In this document: in pieces, positions 35,695 through 45,212 of the stretch
Layout: every line of letters begins with the position of its first letter
How positions within the stretch are numbered: the stretch's first letter is position 1
From: Alphaproteobacteria bacterium
GTDB lineage: Bacteria; Pseudomonadota; Alphaproteobacteria; Rhodobacterales; Rhodobacteraceae
NCBI GenBank assembly: GCA_030431825.1
Contig: JAUIIJ010000022.1
Coordinates: 1 to 64,000, forward strand
Direction: 5' to 3'
DNA: 64,000 nt
Program-made: the position numbers and the translations under genes
The notes under the pieces: model-generated
Database searches by the model: none
The model's input: the letters and a program-made list of their open reading frames with translations, nothing else
What the model was told of the DNA's origin: nothing

Positions 35695-36429
35695 TCAGGG
35701 TGCGCGTGGATTGGGAACTGCCAGATAGGCGGCAGCGGGAATACCGATCAACCCCTTGATGTGCAGTGCCGCACGATCTCGCGGCGCAAGATCGTCGATT
35801 GCGGCATGGATCGCGTCGGCGATAGGGGCGGTGTCGCGGTCCCGCGCGGTGATCAGGGGCAGGCCCGGGGTCGGGTTGGTGGTGCCGATGACCTTGAGCT
35901 TGCGTACCACGGGGTCATGCTCGCAGAGCAGCGCCCACGTCACGGCATCAATCCCGGCCATGTCGGCGTGTCCTTCGGCAACCGAGCGGGCAGAAGCCGC
36001 ATGAGCCCCGGTTCTGATATGCGTATCAAACGCAACGCCAAGACCGTTCAGGTGGGTGATCGGCGCGGCCCAGCCCGATTGCGACAGCGCCTCATTATAG
36101 GCGAACCTGCGCCCCGCGAAATCCTGTGGCCGTTCGCCGGATGCATCGGCATGGGCAATCAGAACCGAATGGTAGTAGCCCGGTGGGCAGCCGGGCAGCC
36201 CGTAATCCGGCGTCGCAACCAGCGACACTGCATCGTGCAGACGGAGCCGGTACGGCATGCCACAGGCTTGCGCCACCAGCAGATCCGCAGATCGCCAGAT
36301 CAGCCACGGGTCCATGTCACGGGTAAGCCGTGCGGGCCCCATCCCCAGATGCGTGCGGATCCTGTCCCAGAACCGGTCATTGGCGGGCTGTATGGCGGGC
36401 ATGTCATACATGCCCAGGAATGCGATCAT
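35695..36429 (-). CDS. PhnD-like substrate-binding-fold protein without signal peptide
   Basis: The 244-residue product resembles the PhnD/SsuA-type type 2 periplasmic-binding fold (FAGRRFAYNEALSQSGWAAP, VAEGHADMAGIDAVTWALL, VIGTTNPTPGLPLIT). It begins MIAFLGMYDMPAIQPAND with no signal peptide, so it should stay in the cytoplasm, unlike transporter receptors. Its ATG overlaps the stop of the TerB-like gene by four bases. No phosphonate or sulfonate ABC genes are beside it. The role is unknown. Confidence 0.78.
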   Translation of the reverse strand: MIAFLGMYDMPAIQPANDRFWDRIRTHLGMGPARLTRDMDPWLIWRSADLLVAQACGMPYRLRLHDAVSLVATPDYGLPGCPPGYYHSVLIAHADASGERPQDFAGRRFAYNEALSQSGWAAPITHLNGLGVAFDTHIRTGAHAASARSVAEGHADMAGIDAVTWALLCEHDPVVRKLKVIGTTNPTPGLPLITARDRDTAPIADAIHAAIDDLAPRDRAALHIKGLIGIPAAAYLAVPNPRAP

Positions 36430-36863
36430 GATTTCTCGGCGTGCTGGCGTGCCATCGCGCTGTCCACATCGCTGACGCCCAGCAGGTTGGCCACGAGTCG
36501 CAGCAGGGCGTCCTCCTCTTCCGCGCGCTCGCCATCGGCCAGAACCACGGTCCACAGGGACTGGACGACCGAGCGGCGGTCTTCGTAGGGCACGGCATCC
36601 TTGATGGCGCGGGTAAAGCGCACCGTATCCGGCGCCTCGGACTCGAGAGTTTCCGCCTCCGCGCGCAATTTGCCGGCCTCAAAGGGCGACAGACCATAGC
36701 GATCCGCAATGATCCGGTCGATGCGCGAGACTTCGTCTGCGGAATAGTCATTGTCCGAACGGGCTACCCGCACGAGAAGTGCGGTCAATGCCAGCCTTGC
36801 GTCCGAATGGGCAAGCGGCGCGGGCTCCGGCTGGATCAGCCGTTTCAGGAAATCACCAAACAT
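36426..36863 (-). CDS. TerB-like (tellurite-resistance fold) protein, copy 1
   Basis: The 145-residue helical acidic protein has the TerB-like pattern: ALTALLVRVARSDNDYSADEV then VLADGERAEEEDALLRLVANLLG, each with acidic residues that could hold a metal. It shares this layout with the next gene upstream (36918), so the two are paralogues. It is translationally coupled to the PhnD-like gene by a four-base overlap. No other ter genes are near, so tellurite resistance is not implied. Confidence 0.82.
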   Translation of the reverse strand: MFGDFLKRLIQPEPAPLAHSDARLALTALLVRVARSDNDYSADEVSRIDRIIADRYGLSPFEAGKLRAEAETLESEAPDTVRFTRAIKDAVPYEDRRSVVQSLWTVVLADGERAEEEDALLRLVANLLGVSDVDSAMARQHAEKS

Positions 36864-36917
36864 GATGCAGGTATAGGCAAAGCCCCGCGGAACGCAAACC
36901 TCGGAATCGGTGCAGGG

Positions 36918-37370
36918 TCAGGAAATCGTACCGTCGGCCTGTTCGGCCCTTTCGCGCGCCGCCTTGCTTTCAAGAAAGCTGAGCCCCATCGCCTTGCGGG
37001 CGCTCTCCAGCACGCGCAGTTCGTCCTCCTTGGGGTCTCCGTCGGCCAGCACGACTTCCCAGAGCGCGTCGAGCGCGGCCAGACGTTCACTCAGGCCGGT
37101 GGTTTCGCGGATCAGCTTGGCAAAGGTGTCGGTCTCGGGTGCGGCGGCGTGCAGCTTTTCACAGGTCGCGCGAATCTTGGCCGCTTCGATCGCGTTATGC
37201 TGGAACAGCCGGGCCAGGATGCGGTCGATCAGGCTGATTTCCTCGACCTGATAGTTCCGGTCCGATTTGGCCACACGCACCAGAAGCGCGCCCAGAGCCA
37301 GTTCCGCATCCGGATCGGGCAGGTCGTCGGAATTACTGGCGCGAAACGCGGCAAAAAGCTTGTTCAACAT
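36918..37370 (-). CDS. TerB-like protein, copy 2
   Basis: The 150-residue paralogue of the preceding protein has LALGALLVRVAKSDRNYQVEEI and VVLADGDPKEDELRVLESARKAMG, with a charged C-terminal tail. The two genes are 54 bases apart on the same strand and probably form one unit. The pair looks like a local duplication that has since diverged. Confidence 0.82.
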   Translation of the reverse strand: MLNKLFAAFRASNSDDLPDPDAELALGALLVRVAKSDRNYQVEEISLIDRILARLFQHNAIEAAKIRATCEKLHAAAPETDTFAKLIRETTGLSERLAALDALWEVVLADGDPKEDELRVLESARKAMGLSFLESKAARERAEQADGTIS

Positions 37371-37512
37371 TGGGAAAGATTATCCGGTCTGTCTGGCTTC
37401 GCCAAGCGAATCCTGATGCTTTTCCTCATCATCATGAGGCACTTGTGACCGGTGGCCCACATGGTTCAGGCATGAAAGACGCGATCATTCACGATCGGAA
37501 ACTTGGATTCTG

Positions 37513-37806
37513 TTAGCTGTCGTAACCCTCGATCACGACCAGATCGCTGACCGCGACCGGATCGCGCAGATCCTTGGCGGCCTGATAACCGGCGCTCTCG
37601 TAACAGGCCAGCGCGGCCTCGTAGCTGTCGAACTCGATGACGACGGTGCGCTGGCGCGACGACCCCTCGCACACGCGATGCTTGCCGCCCCGAACAAGGA
37701 AGCGGGCACCGTATTCCGCAAAGGGGGCAGCATTCGCCTCGATGTACTTCTTGTAGGTCTCCATGTCATCCACGTCGACATGTGCGACCCAATATCCCTT
37801 GGTCAT
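37513..37806 (-). CDS. DUF1330 family protein
   Basis: From the ATG at 37806 the product has 97 residues, MTKGYWVAHVDVDDMETYKK to VIEGYDS, the length and pattern of DUF1330 proteins (dimeric alpha/beta-barrel fold). In-frame sequence upstream belongs to the shadow of the NicO gene. The family has no agreed activity. Confidence 0.88.
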   Translation of the reverse strand: MTKGYWVAHVDVDDMETYKKYIEANAAPFAEYGARFLVRGGKHRVCEGSSRQRTVVIEFDSYEAALACYESAGYQAAKDLRDPVAVSDLVVIEGYDS

Positions 37807-37886
37807 GGCGTAGTCCCTCACATAACTGTCATTCCGAGGCTCGTCCGGTTTTGCGGCACATGCAACATCCAAAAGGCGCGTCCGGA

Positions 37887-38810
37887 TCAACTCAGCGAAC
37901 GTATCAGCAGACCCCCGGCGATCAGGGCGATCAACACCCCTGCAAAAATCTCGATTGCCGGCAGCAGCCGCGCGGCAAGCCGGCCATTCGCAAGCGATGC
38001 CATGAGCCCGCCGCGCATTCCGACCGCGCCCAGCCCGACCGCCACCGTCACCGCCCCGGTCCCGAGCGCCATGGCAAACGTCCCGGCAATACCGGCCAGG
38101 GGAATGCCCATTTGCCAGGTGATCAGCAGCACAAAGAGCGCACCGGTGCAGGGACGGACGGCGATTCCCGCGATCAGGATCAGCGCCTCGGTCAGCGTGC
38201 GCGCCCCGGCGACCTCCTGCGGTGTCGGGCCGTGGCGATGCCCGCAGGAGCCGCACGCGCCATCGTGATCAGACCCGTGGTCGTGATCGCAGTGGTCGCT
38301 ATCGGTATGATCGAGCGTGGATTTGCGCGCATGGCGCATCCCGCGCAGAATCAGCCAGCCCCCGATCAGCGCAATTGCCGCGTAAGAGACCGGGGCCATG
38401 ATGTCCTCGGTCAGGCCGACCATCTGTTCGCGCCCCAGCGAGAGCAGGAGAACGCCCGCATAAACAAGCACGATGGCCGTCACCGCCTGCCCGAGAGAGG
38501 CGGCCATGCCGATCGTCGCCAGCCGCAGCGCGGGCACCTTGCGGCCCAACCCGTAGCCGCCAATCAGAACCTTGCCATGTCCGGGGCCGACCGCGTGGAA
38601 GAATCCATACGCGAAACAGGCGACCATCAACACCAGCAACGACCCTTCGCCCCCCGCGCGCAAGGCGCGCAGCGTGCGGGCGATACTGTTCTGGAACTCG
38701 CGCTGTTGCTGCGCGGCCAGCGTGGCGATCTGATCAAAGCCGCCGCTGAACCAGACCCAAAGCGCATAAGCCAGCGCCAGCAGCACCGGAACGATCAGGA
38801 GCCTGGACAT
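37887..38810 (-). CDS. NicO/RcnA-family metal transporter (ZevB-like)
   Basis: The 307-residue membrane protein has about six helices and the family motif HAVGPGHGKVLIGGY with its histidine-rich metal path. Between helices lies a cytoplasmic or periplasmic His/Asp/Cys-rich loop (DHTDSDHCDHDHGSDHDGAC), followed by VRPCTGALFVLLIT. It overlaps the DUF1007 gene by 16 bases. Paired NicO and DUF1007 genes are known as ZevB/ZevA zinc importers in Haemophilus; nickel or cobalt cannot be excluded. Confidence 0.88.
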   Translation of the reverse strand: MSRLLIVPVLLALAYALWVWFSGGFDQIATLAAQQQREFQNSIARTLRALRAGGEGSLLVLMVACFAYGFFHAVGPGHGKVLIGGYGLGRKVPALRLATIGMAASLGQAVTAIVLVYAGVLLLSLGREQMVGLTEDIMAPVSYAAIALIGGWLILRGMRHARKSTLDHTDSDHCDHDHGSDHDGACGSCGHRHGPTPQEVAGARTLTEALILIAGIAVRPCTGALFVLLITWQMGIPLAGIAGTFAMALGTGAVTVAVGLGAVGMRGGLMASLANGRLAARLLPAIEIFAGVLIALIAGGLLIRSLS

Positions 38811-39445
38811 GATACGCGGATCTCGGTGGCGAACCGGGCGCCGATCAGGGGAATGTCGTTCTCTTCGAGGTCGGCATCGGCATTGATCGTCAACAGCATC
38901 TGCCGCATCTGTTCCAGTTCATTGTCGATATCCGGCGCGATCTTGTCGAGCGCGCAGACCGACGACGGCAGGATCCGCACCGGCAACGAAATCTCGTAGG
39001 CGGAATAATAGGTCTCGTCATAGGCAAGCAGCGACAGCACGCGGCCGGACAGGTCCGGGGTTCCGGTGACAGTGCGGACATGCGTTGTCGTGATGCGTCC
39101 GTCCTGCAATGTGGCGGTCGGATCCTGCGGGCCGGAGAGCTCGAGCGGGACCCCGTCGAGCGTGGCGACAAGATCGCCGTTGTAGCCCTCGACCCAGTTC
39201 ATATCAAAACCGGTCAGCCGTTCCCTGTCGCGGCTGGTCAGAACGCCATCGAAATCCTGATCGACCCGCAGGTCCTGGGTGATCAGCAGGGAATAGTACT
39301 CGTCATAGGTCCAGGTGATTTTCACCTGCGTCAGCGCACCGGTCTCATCCAGCGTGATTTCCAGTCCCGTATCGATAAAGATATGGGGATGCGCCAGCGC
39401 AGGAAGCGGAGCGGCACTCAGCAGGAAGGCCAGCAGACGTGTCAT
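38795..39445 (-). CDS. DUF1007 periplasmic protein (ZevA-like)
   Basis: The 216-residue protein has a short signal peptide ending ALA, with the mature protein starting HPHIFIDTGLEI. This N-terminal His-x-His is a ready metal ligand. The rest is beta-rich with WTYDEYYSLLI and a disulfide-capable cysteine pair. It is translationally coupled to the NicO gene. It probably delivers the metal ion to the permease from the periplasm. Confidence 0.85.
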   Translation of the reverse strand: MTRLLAFLLSAAPLPALAHPHIFIDTGLEITLDETGALTQVKITWTYDEYYSLLITQDLRVDQDFDGVLTSRDRERLTGFDMNWVEGYNGDLVATLDGVPLELSGPQDPTATLQDGRITTTHVRTVTGTPDLSGRVLSLLAYDETYYSAYEISLPVRILPSSVCALDKIAPDIDNELEQMRQMLLTINADADLEENDIPLIGARFATEIRVSCPGS

Positions 39446-39502
39446 GCGCAGACCCTATTGCCTTGGTGGTGGCGCGGCAATCGCATTGCTGTGTTGCCCG
39501 CC

Positions 39503-41146
39503 TCAGACCAGCCGCGACGTCTCCTTGGCCGCGCGTACGAAATCGGCGAACAGCGGATGCGGCGCAAAGGGCTTTGATTTCAGTTCCGGGTGGAACTGTA
39601 CGCCGATGAACCACGGATGATCGCGCCACTCGACGATTTCGGGCAGACGCCCGTCCGGGGACATGCCGGAAAACTGCAATCCGACCTCTTCCAGCTTTTC
39701 ACGGTACTTGATGTCGACCTCATACCGGTGGCGGTGACGTTCCTCGATATGGGTCGTGCCATACACCTCGGCAACGCGCGAGCCTTCCTTGAGCGAGGCG
39801 TCATAAGCACCCAGGCGCATTGTGCCGCCCTTGTCGTCGCCGACCTTGCGCTCGACCTTGTGGTTGCCCTGCACCCATTCCTTGAGATGGTAGACCACCG
39901 GTTCAAACCGCTTCTTGCCGGCCTCGTGGTCGAATTCCTCGGAGCCCGCGGTCTTGAGCCCAGCGACATTGCGCGCAGCCTCGATCACCGCCATCTGCAT
40001 CCCGAGACAGATGCCGAGATAGGGAACGCCGCGCGTGCGGGCGAATTCCGCAGCCTTGATCTTGCCCTCGGTGCCGCGTTCGCCAAAGCCGCCGGGCACG
40101 AGAATCGCGTGGTAGCCTTCGAGATAGGGCGCCGGGTCCTCGGTATCGAAAATCTCGGCATCCACCCATTCGATCAGGACCTTGACGCGGTTGGCCATGC
40201 CGCCATGTGTCAGGGCCTCGGCAATGGACTTATAGGCGTCCTCAAGCTGGGTGTACTTGCCGACGATGGCGATCTTGACCTCGCCCTCGGGGTTGTAGAT
40301 GCGGTCGGCCACGTCTTCCCAACGGGCGAGGTTCGGTCTCGGCGCGGGGGTGATCGCAAAGGCATCGAGCACCGCCTGATCCAGCCCTTCGCGGTGATAT
40401 GCGAGCGGAGCTTCGTAAATCGACTTGAGATCCTGCGCCGCGATGACCGCATCCGGGCGCACGTTGCAGAACAGGGCCAGTTTCTCGCGTTCCTTGTCGG
40501 GGATCGGACCCTCTGACCGGCAGACGAGAATGTCGGGCGCGAGGCCGATCGAACGCAACTCCTTGACGCTGTGCTGGGTCGGCTTGGTCTTCAACTCGCC
40601 GCTTGCCTTGATATAGGGCAGCAGGGTCAGATGCATGAAGATGCATTGACCGCGCGGGCGATCCTGGCTGAACTGGCGGATCGCCTCGAAAAACGGCAGA
40701 CCCTCGATATCGCCGACCGTGCCGCCGATCTCGCAAAGCATGAAATCGACCTCGTCCTCGCCGATCGCGATGAAATCCTTGATCTCGTTGGTGACGTGGG
40801 GAATGACCTGAATGGTCTTGCCCAGATAATCGCCCCGACGCTCTTTTTCGAGCACGGTGGAATAGATGCGCCCCGAACTGACGGAATCGGTTTTGCGGGC
40901 GGCGACCCCGGTAAAGCGCTCGTAGTGGCCAAGGTCGAGATCGGTTTCCGCGCCATCATCCGTGACGAACACCTCGCCATGCTCGAACGGGCTCATCGTG
41001 CCGGGATCGACATTCAGATAGGGATCGAGCTTGCGCAGGCGAACCGAGAAGCCGCGGGCCTGCAAGAGCGATCCGAGTGCTGCCGAGGCCAGCCCCTTGC
41101 CCAGTGAGGACACAACACCGCCGGTGATAAAGATAAAACGCGCCAT
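39503..41146 (-). CDS. pyrG: CTP synthase
   Basis: The 547-residue enzyme aminates UTP to CTP with glutamine and ATP. The synthetase domain opens [20 protein letters not shown], with [20 protein letters not shown]. The C-terminal glutaminase domain has [16 protein letters not shown] with the catalytic cysteine and [12 protein letters not shown] with the His/Glu pair. It is full length. It follows secG on the same strand at 166 bases, as in many alphaproteobacteria. Confidence 0.98.
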   Translation of the reverse strand: MARFIFITGGVVSSLGKGLASAALGSLLQARGFSVRLRKLDPYLNVDPGTMSPFEHGEVFVTDDGAETDLDLGHYERFTGVAARKTDSVSSGRIYSTVLEKERRGDYLGKTIQVIPHVTNEIKDFIAIGEDEVDFMLCEIGGTVGDIEGLPFFEAIRQFSQDRPRGQCIFMHLTLLPYIKASGELKTKPTQHSVKELRSIGLAPDILVCRSEGPIPDKEREKLALFCNVRPDAVIAAQDLKSIYEAPLAYHREGLDQAVLDAFAITPAPRPNLARWEDVADRIYNPEGEVKIAIVGKYTQLEDAYKSIAEALTHGGMANRVKVLIEWVDAEIFDTEDPAPYLEGYHAILVPGGFGERGTEGKIKAAEFARTRGVPYLGICLGMQMAVIEAARNVAGLKTAGSEEFDHEAGKKRFEPVVYHLKEWVQGNHKVERKVGDDKGGTMRLGAYDASLKEGSRVAEVYGTTHIEERHRHRYEVDIKYREKLEEVGLQFSGMSPDGRLPEIVEWRDHPWFIGVQFHPELKSKPFAPHPLFADFVRAAKETSRLV

Positions 41147-41251
41147 GTTGTCGGCTGCTCCCGTGACTGTCGAATTTCTGTCTCGCGTCGGTTCGAAAAA
41201 ACCGGTGCATCACGGGATTTCATCCATACAGGATTCGCCCGTCATGCGCAA

Positions 41252-41280
41252 GAGAACCGCAAGATGCTGTTACGGTTCTC
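41252..41280 (-). terminator. Inverted repeat between secG and pyrG
   Basis: GAGAACCG and CGGTTCTC form an eight-base stem with a 13-base loop, 33 bases past the secG stop. No T run follows, so it may be an mRNA-end structure rather than a strong terminator. Confidence 0.35.
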
Positions 41281-41312
41281 CCTGTCTCTTCAAGGTATTG
41301 TACGTGGCTCGG

Positions 41313-41669
41313 TTAGTCGGCCTTTGGCACCAGTGGCGCATCGCCATCGCTGGGCGGCAAGAGATCCTGCGCATCCGGCAGCGGGGGAACGACATCTTCC
41401 GTTGCGGGCGCCGAGCCGCCGAGCCGGTCGATGACCGACGTGCCGGCCGCCTTTTGCGCGGCAAGGACGGTCAAGGCGATCGACGTGCAGATGAACGCGA
41501 TCGCCAAAAGCCAGGTCAGCTTGCCGAGCGCGGTCGCCGCCGCCCGGCCCGAGATTGCGCCGCCACCGCCACCCATGCCAAGCCCGCCGCCCTCGGATCG
41601 CTGCAGGAGCACGACTCCGATCAGGCCAAGGGCCAGTATCAGGTGGACGATGAGAATGACGTTTTCCAT
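41313..41669 (-). CDS. secG: Preprotein translocase subunit SecG
   Basis: The 118-residue membrane protein has two helices and the family core LLQRSEGGGLGMGGGG after the first helix. The C-terminal tail is rich in Pro, Ala and Asp and is variable in the family. It is part of the SecYEG channel. I start it at the ATG 41669 (MENVILIVHLILALGLIGVV), which matches homologues; an ATG five codons upstream is less likely. Confidence 0.95.
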   Translation of the reverse strand: MENVILIVHLILALGLIGVVLLQRSEGGGLGMGGGGGAISGRAAATALGKLTWLLAIAFICTSIALTVLAAQKAAGTSVIDRLGGSAPATEDVVPPLPDAQDLLPPSDGDAPLVPKAD

Positions 41670-41785
41670 GAGGACCTGCGGCATAGGGCGTTTGTATCGG
41701 GGGGTATGTAGGCAAGATTGCCGAAAGGGGCAAGGGACGATCTGGGGGCTGGACAAATCGCTCTGCTGGTCGTCATGCTGCCAGC

Positions 41786-42406
41786 ATGCCACACGATCAT
41801 TCAGACCCGGATCACCCGCATGCCCTGTTGCCGCCCGATCCGGCCCTCAGGGTCAAGGCGCTCGAGACCATCCTGACCCGCAAGGGGCTGGTGGATCCCG
41901 CCGCGCTGGACGAGATCATCGACACCTATCAGAACCGGATCGGCCCGAAGAACGGTGCGCAGGTCGTTGCGCGCGCCTGGAGCGATCCTGCATTTCTCGA
42001 CCGGCTGCGCGCGGATGCAACGGCGGTGATCTCGGACCTCGGGTTCTTCGGTCGTCAGGGCGAGCATATCGTGGTGGTCGAGAATACGCCTCAGCTGCAC
42101 AACATGGTGGTTTGCACCCTGTGCAGTTGTTACCCGTGGCCGCTGCTCGGTATTCCGCCGGGCTGGTACAAGTCGGATGCCTATCGTGCGCGTGCGGTTC
42201 GCGAGCCGCGCAAGGTGCTGGCGGAATTCGGCATCATCCTGCCCGAAACGATGGCGGTGCGGGTCTGGGATTCGACGGCTGAAATCAGGTATCTCGTGAT
42301 CCCGATGCGCCCGGAGGGCACGGAAGGTCTTTCAGAAACGGAACTGGCCGCATTGGTCACGCGTGACAGTATGATCGGCACGGGGCTGGCGAGGACACCG
42401 GAATGA
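41786..42406 (+). CDS. nthA: Nitrile hydratase alpha subunit, cobalt type
   Basis: The 206-residue subunit holds the metal claw CTLCSC at residues 110-115. The threonine after the first cysteine marks cobalt-type enzymes (iron types have Ser). Other family stretches are [20 protein letters not shown] and [20 protein letters not shown]. It hydrates nitriles to amides as a heterodimer with NthB. The next gene starts inside its stop region (four-base overlap). No clear ribosome site is seen at 41786. Confidence 0.95.
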   Translation: MPHDHSDPDHPHALLPPDPALRVKALETILTRKGLVDPAALDEIIDTYQNRIGPKNGAQVVARAWSDPAFLDRLRADATAVISDLGFFGRQGEHIVVVENTPQLHNMVVCTLCSCYPWPLLGIPPGWYKSDAYRARAVREPRKVLAEFGIILPETMAVRVWDSTAEIRYLVIPMRPEGTEGLSETELAALVTRDSMIGTGLARTPE

Positions 42407-43080
42407 GCCGGCCACATGATATGGGGGGACGCTTTGGTGACGGTGCCGTGGTGCCGGAACCGCAGGGCATTCCGACACTCGATGAAGACTGGCAGGCGCG
42501 GGCCCTGGCGCTGACGCTGGCCGCCGGTTCACTCGGGCAATGGAACCTCGACATCTCGCGTCATAGCCGCGAGCGCCTGTCGCCAAAGGACTATGCCCGT
42601 TTTTCCTATTTCGAGAAATGGATTGCCGCGCTCGCGGACCTGCTGGTCGAAAAGGATGTGCTGCGTCGCGAGGAGTTGCAGGGCGGCGGGGAAGGCGGGC
42701 CGCACGCTCTTGCGGGGCGGGCGCTGCCGGCATCAAGGGTCGCCTCTGTCCTGGCGGCGGGTGGACCTGCCGACCGGCCGATCGCGACACCGCCCCGGTT
42801 TGAAAGGGGACAGGCCGTCGTGACCGCGCGCCCCGCGGGCAACCGGCTTGTCGATGGCGGGCACACGCGCCTGCCGTCCTATGCCTCGGGTGCGCAGGGT
42901 TATATTCTGAAGCATCATGGCGCCCACGTGTTGCCCGACAGCAATGCCCACGGGCTCGGAGAGTGTCCGCAGCACCTTTACACCGTGGTGTTTTCGGCGA
43001 CGCAGTTTTGGAGCCACCCGGAGCACCCCGATGACGAGGTGACGCTCGATCTCTGGGAAAGTTACCTGGAGCCCGCATGA
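42403..43080 (+). CDS. nthB: Nitrile hydratase beta subunit
   Basis: The 225-residue subunit begins [20 protein letters not shown], as beta subunits do. It has [19 protein letters not shown] and the C-terminal SH3-like part HYP-type stretch [24 protein letters not shown] with [19 protein letters not shown] at the end. It overlaps both neighbours by four bases, so alpha, beta and activator are translated together. Confidence 0.95.
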   Translation: MSRPHDMGGRFGDGAVVPEPQGIPTLDEDWQARALALTLAAGSLGQWNLDISRHSRERLSPKDYARFSYFEKWIAALADLLVEKDVLRREELQGGGEGGPHALAGRALPASRVASVLAAGGPADRPIATPPRFERGQAVVTARPAGNRLVDGGHTRLPSYASGAQGYILKHHGAHVLPDSNAHGLGECPQHLYTVVFSATQFWSHPEHPDDEVTLDLWESYLEPA

Positions 43081-43394
43081 GCGACAAACCCGAACCGGTC
43101 TTTTCCGCACCCTGGCATGCACAGGCCTTTGCGCTGACCGTTCATCTCAACGAAACCGGGCGGTTCGCCTGGACCGACTGGGCGGCGCGGTTCGGGGCGA
43201 ATCTGGCGCGGCACGGGCTTGAGCGAGATCTGGACGGCGGCGACGATTACTTCCACGTCTGGCTGGAAACGCTCGAAAGCCTGCTGGAAGAAGACGGCAG
43301 CGCCGGTCGCGCCGAGGCAGAGCACATGCGCGCCGAATGGGAGCGGGCCTATATCACGACACCACACGGTATGCCGGTGCGGCTCGGGCGCTGA
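43077..43394 (+). CDS. Nitrile hydratase activator/metal chaperone
   Basis: The 105-residue protein is similar to the N-terminal part of the beta subunit (FSAPWHAQAFALTVHLNETGRFAW against the beta N-terminus), as nitrile hydratase activators of the P14K/NhlE type are. These form a complex with apo-alpha subunit and swap in the cobalt-loaded one. It closes the three-gene unit. No amidase gene is adjacent to use the amide product. Confidence 0.9.
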   Translation: MSDKPEPVFSAPWHAQAFALTVHLNETGRFAWTDWAARFGANLARHGLERDLDGGDDYFHVWLETLESLLEEDGSAGRAEAEHMRAEWERAYITTPHGMPVRLGR

Positions 43395-43485
43395 GCGCGG
43401 TCCGGCCTGACGATTTTGAGGTTTCGCTGCGCGCGGAGCGCCGCTATACCGGCGCGGGTTTCATTGACGTATAGAAGGAACGGAC

Positions 43486-44781
43486 ATGGCCAATGTCGTT
43501 GTGGTCGGCGCCCAGTGGGGTGACGAGGGAAAAGGCAAGATCGTGGACTGGCTCAGCGAACGGGCCGATGTGATTGCCCGGTTTCAGGGGGGCCATAACG
43601 CGGGTCACACGCTGGTCATCGACGGCGAGGTTTTCAAACTCAACGCTTTGCCGTCCGGCGTGGTGCGCGGCGGCAAGCTGAGCGTGATCGGCAATGGCGT
43701 GGTGCTGGATCCGTGGCACCTGTTGAGCGAGATCGACTCGATCCGCAAACAGGGCGTCGCAATCACCTCGGAAACTCTGATGATTGCCGAGAACGCGGCG
43801 CTGATCCTGCCGATCCATGGCGAACTGGACCGCGCCCGCGAAGAAGCCGCCAGCGCGGGTACCAAGATCGGCACCACCGGCCGCGGGATCGGCCCTGCCT
43901 ATGAGGACAAGGTGGGGCGCCGTTCGGTACGGGTAGCGGACCTTGCCGATGACGCGACGCTCGAGGCGCGGGTAGACCGTGCGTTGCAGCACCACGATCC
44001 GATGCGCAAGGGGCTCGGCCTCGCGCCGATCGACCGTGACGGGCTTGTCGCGCAACTGAAAGAAATCGCACCTGCGATTCTCGAATATGCCGCGCCGGTC
44101 TGGAAGGTGCTCAACGAAAAGCGCAAGGCAGGCAAGCGCATCCTGTTCGAGGGCGCGCAAGGTGCGCTGCTCGACATCGATTTCGGCACCTATCCCTTCG
44201 TCACGTCCTCGAACGTGATCGCCGGGCAGGCGGCCACCGGAACCGGTATCGGTCCGGGCTCCATCGATTTCGTGCTGGGCATCGTCAAGGCCTATACCAC
44301 ACGTGTCGGAGAGGGCCCGTTCCCGACCGAGTTGCACGACGCCGATGGCCAGCGGCTTGGCGAGCGTGGCCGTGAATTCGGCACCGTGACCGGTCGGCAG
44401 CGGCGCTGCGGGTGGTTCGATGCGGTGCTGGTGCGCCAGACCTGCGCGACCAGCGGGGTCAACGGTATCTCGCTGACCAAGCTCGATGTGCTGGACGGGT
44501 TTGAAACGCTTAAGATCTGTGTGGGCTATGATCTGGACGGCCAACGGCTCGACTATCTGCCGACGGCAGCGGATCAGCAGGCGCGTTGCGTTCCGATCTA
44601 TGAAGAGATGCCCGGCTGGTCGGAGAGCACCGAAGGCGCGCGCAGCTGGGCGGACCTTCCGGCCGCGGCAATCAAATATGTGCGCCGTGTGGAAGAGTTG
44701 ATCGAATGCCCGGTCGCGCTGCTCTCGACGTCGCCGGAACGCGACGACACGATCCTGGTCACCGATCCGTTTGCCGACTGA
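43486..44781 (+). CDS. purA: Adenylosuccinate synthetase
   Basis: The 431-residue enzyme joins IMP and aspartate with GTP on the path to AMP. Family motifs are [18 protein letters not shown] at the start, [10 protein letters not shown], the [14 protein letters not shown] loop and the [16 protein letters not shown] segment. It is full length and starts with a GAAGGA site upstream of ATG. A small DUF2842 gene begins one base after the stop codon. Confidence 0.98.
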   Translation: MANVVVVGAQWGDEGKGKIVDWLSERADVIARFQGGHNAGHTLVIDGEVFKLNALPSGVVRGGKLSVIGNGVVLDPWHLLSEIDSIRKQGVAITSETLMIAENAALILPIHGELDRAREEAASAGTKIGTTGRGIGPAYEDKVGRRSVRVADLADDATLEARVDRALQHHDPMRKGLGLAPIDRDGLVAQLKEIAPAILEYAAPVWKVLNEKRKAGKRILFEGAQGALLDIDFGTYPFVTSSNVIAGQAATGTGIGPGSIDFVLGIVKAYTTRVGEGPFPTELHDADGQRLGERGREFGTVTGRQRRCGWFDAVLVRQTCATSGVNGISLTKLDVLDGFETLKICVGYDLDGQRLDYLPTAADQQARCVPIYEEMPGWSESTEGARSWADLPAAAIKYVRRVEELIECPVALLSTSPERDDTILVTDPFAD

Positions 44782-44782
44782 G

Positions 44783-45040
44783 ATGGCCAAGCCGGTAAAA
44801 AAAGGTCTCAGCTACAAGGCGCGGCGTCGTTGGGCACTGGTGATCCTGCTGGTCGGGCTGCCGATCTACATCATGGTTGCCGTCTCCATCATGAACAGCC
44901 TCAACCGTCCGCCCGTCTTGGTCGAATTCGTGATCTACATCGTGCTTGGGGTGATCTGGGCGCTGCCCTTCAAATTCGTATTCCGCGGTATCGGTCAGGC
45001 CGACCCGGATGAAGGCAGCCAGGGCAACGGCAAACCCTGA
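44783..45040 (+). CDS. DUF2842 small membrane protein
   Basis: The 85-residue protein has two membrane helices (ALVILLVGLPIYIMVAVSIM and FVIYIVLGVIWALPFKFVF) with a lysine/arginine-rich N-terminus facing the cytoplasm. DUF2842 is an alphaproteobacterial family of unknown function, often next to purA. Its ATG lies two bases after the purA stop, so the two are coupled. Confidence 0.88.
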   Translation: MAKPVKKGLSYKARRRWALVILLVGLPIYIMVAVSIMNSLNRPPVLVEFVIYIVLGVIWALPFKFVFRGIGQADPDEGSQGNGKP

Positions 45041-45083
45041 TTGCCGTGGCGGTCAGTCGAATTTGACCTGTCCAGACTGAATG

Positions 45084-45110
45084 CGGGCAACCTGATCGGT
45101 TGCCCGTTTT
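45084..45110 (+). terminator. Terminator after purA-DUF2842
   Basis: CGGGCAACC and GGTTGCCCG form a nine-base stem with a five-base loop, followed by four T. Confidence 0.88.
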
Positions 45111-45198
45111 GCGTTCAGCCCTTTAAATTTTTCTTTTACCGTTCGGACAAATTCCGGCAGCTATTGTCATGGCAGCCTTTCGTGCGAATGGTAAGGTA

Positions 45199-45212
45199 TT
45201 GATATTTATGAA
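45199..45212. promoter_or_regulatory. Fnr/FnrL-box-like site upstream of the stress-protein operon
   Basis: TTGAT-ATTT-ATGAA matches the TTGAT-N4-ATCAA consensus at nine of ten positions. It is about 250 bases upstream of the gene, inside the A+T-rich stretch. Confidence 0.35.

Noticed and set aside
36426-37370. Tellurite-resistance operon
   Set aside because: Only TerB-like domains are present; terA, terC, terD, terE and terZ are all missing, so the fold name does not imply the phenotype.
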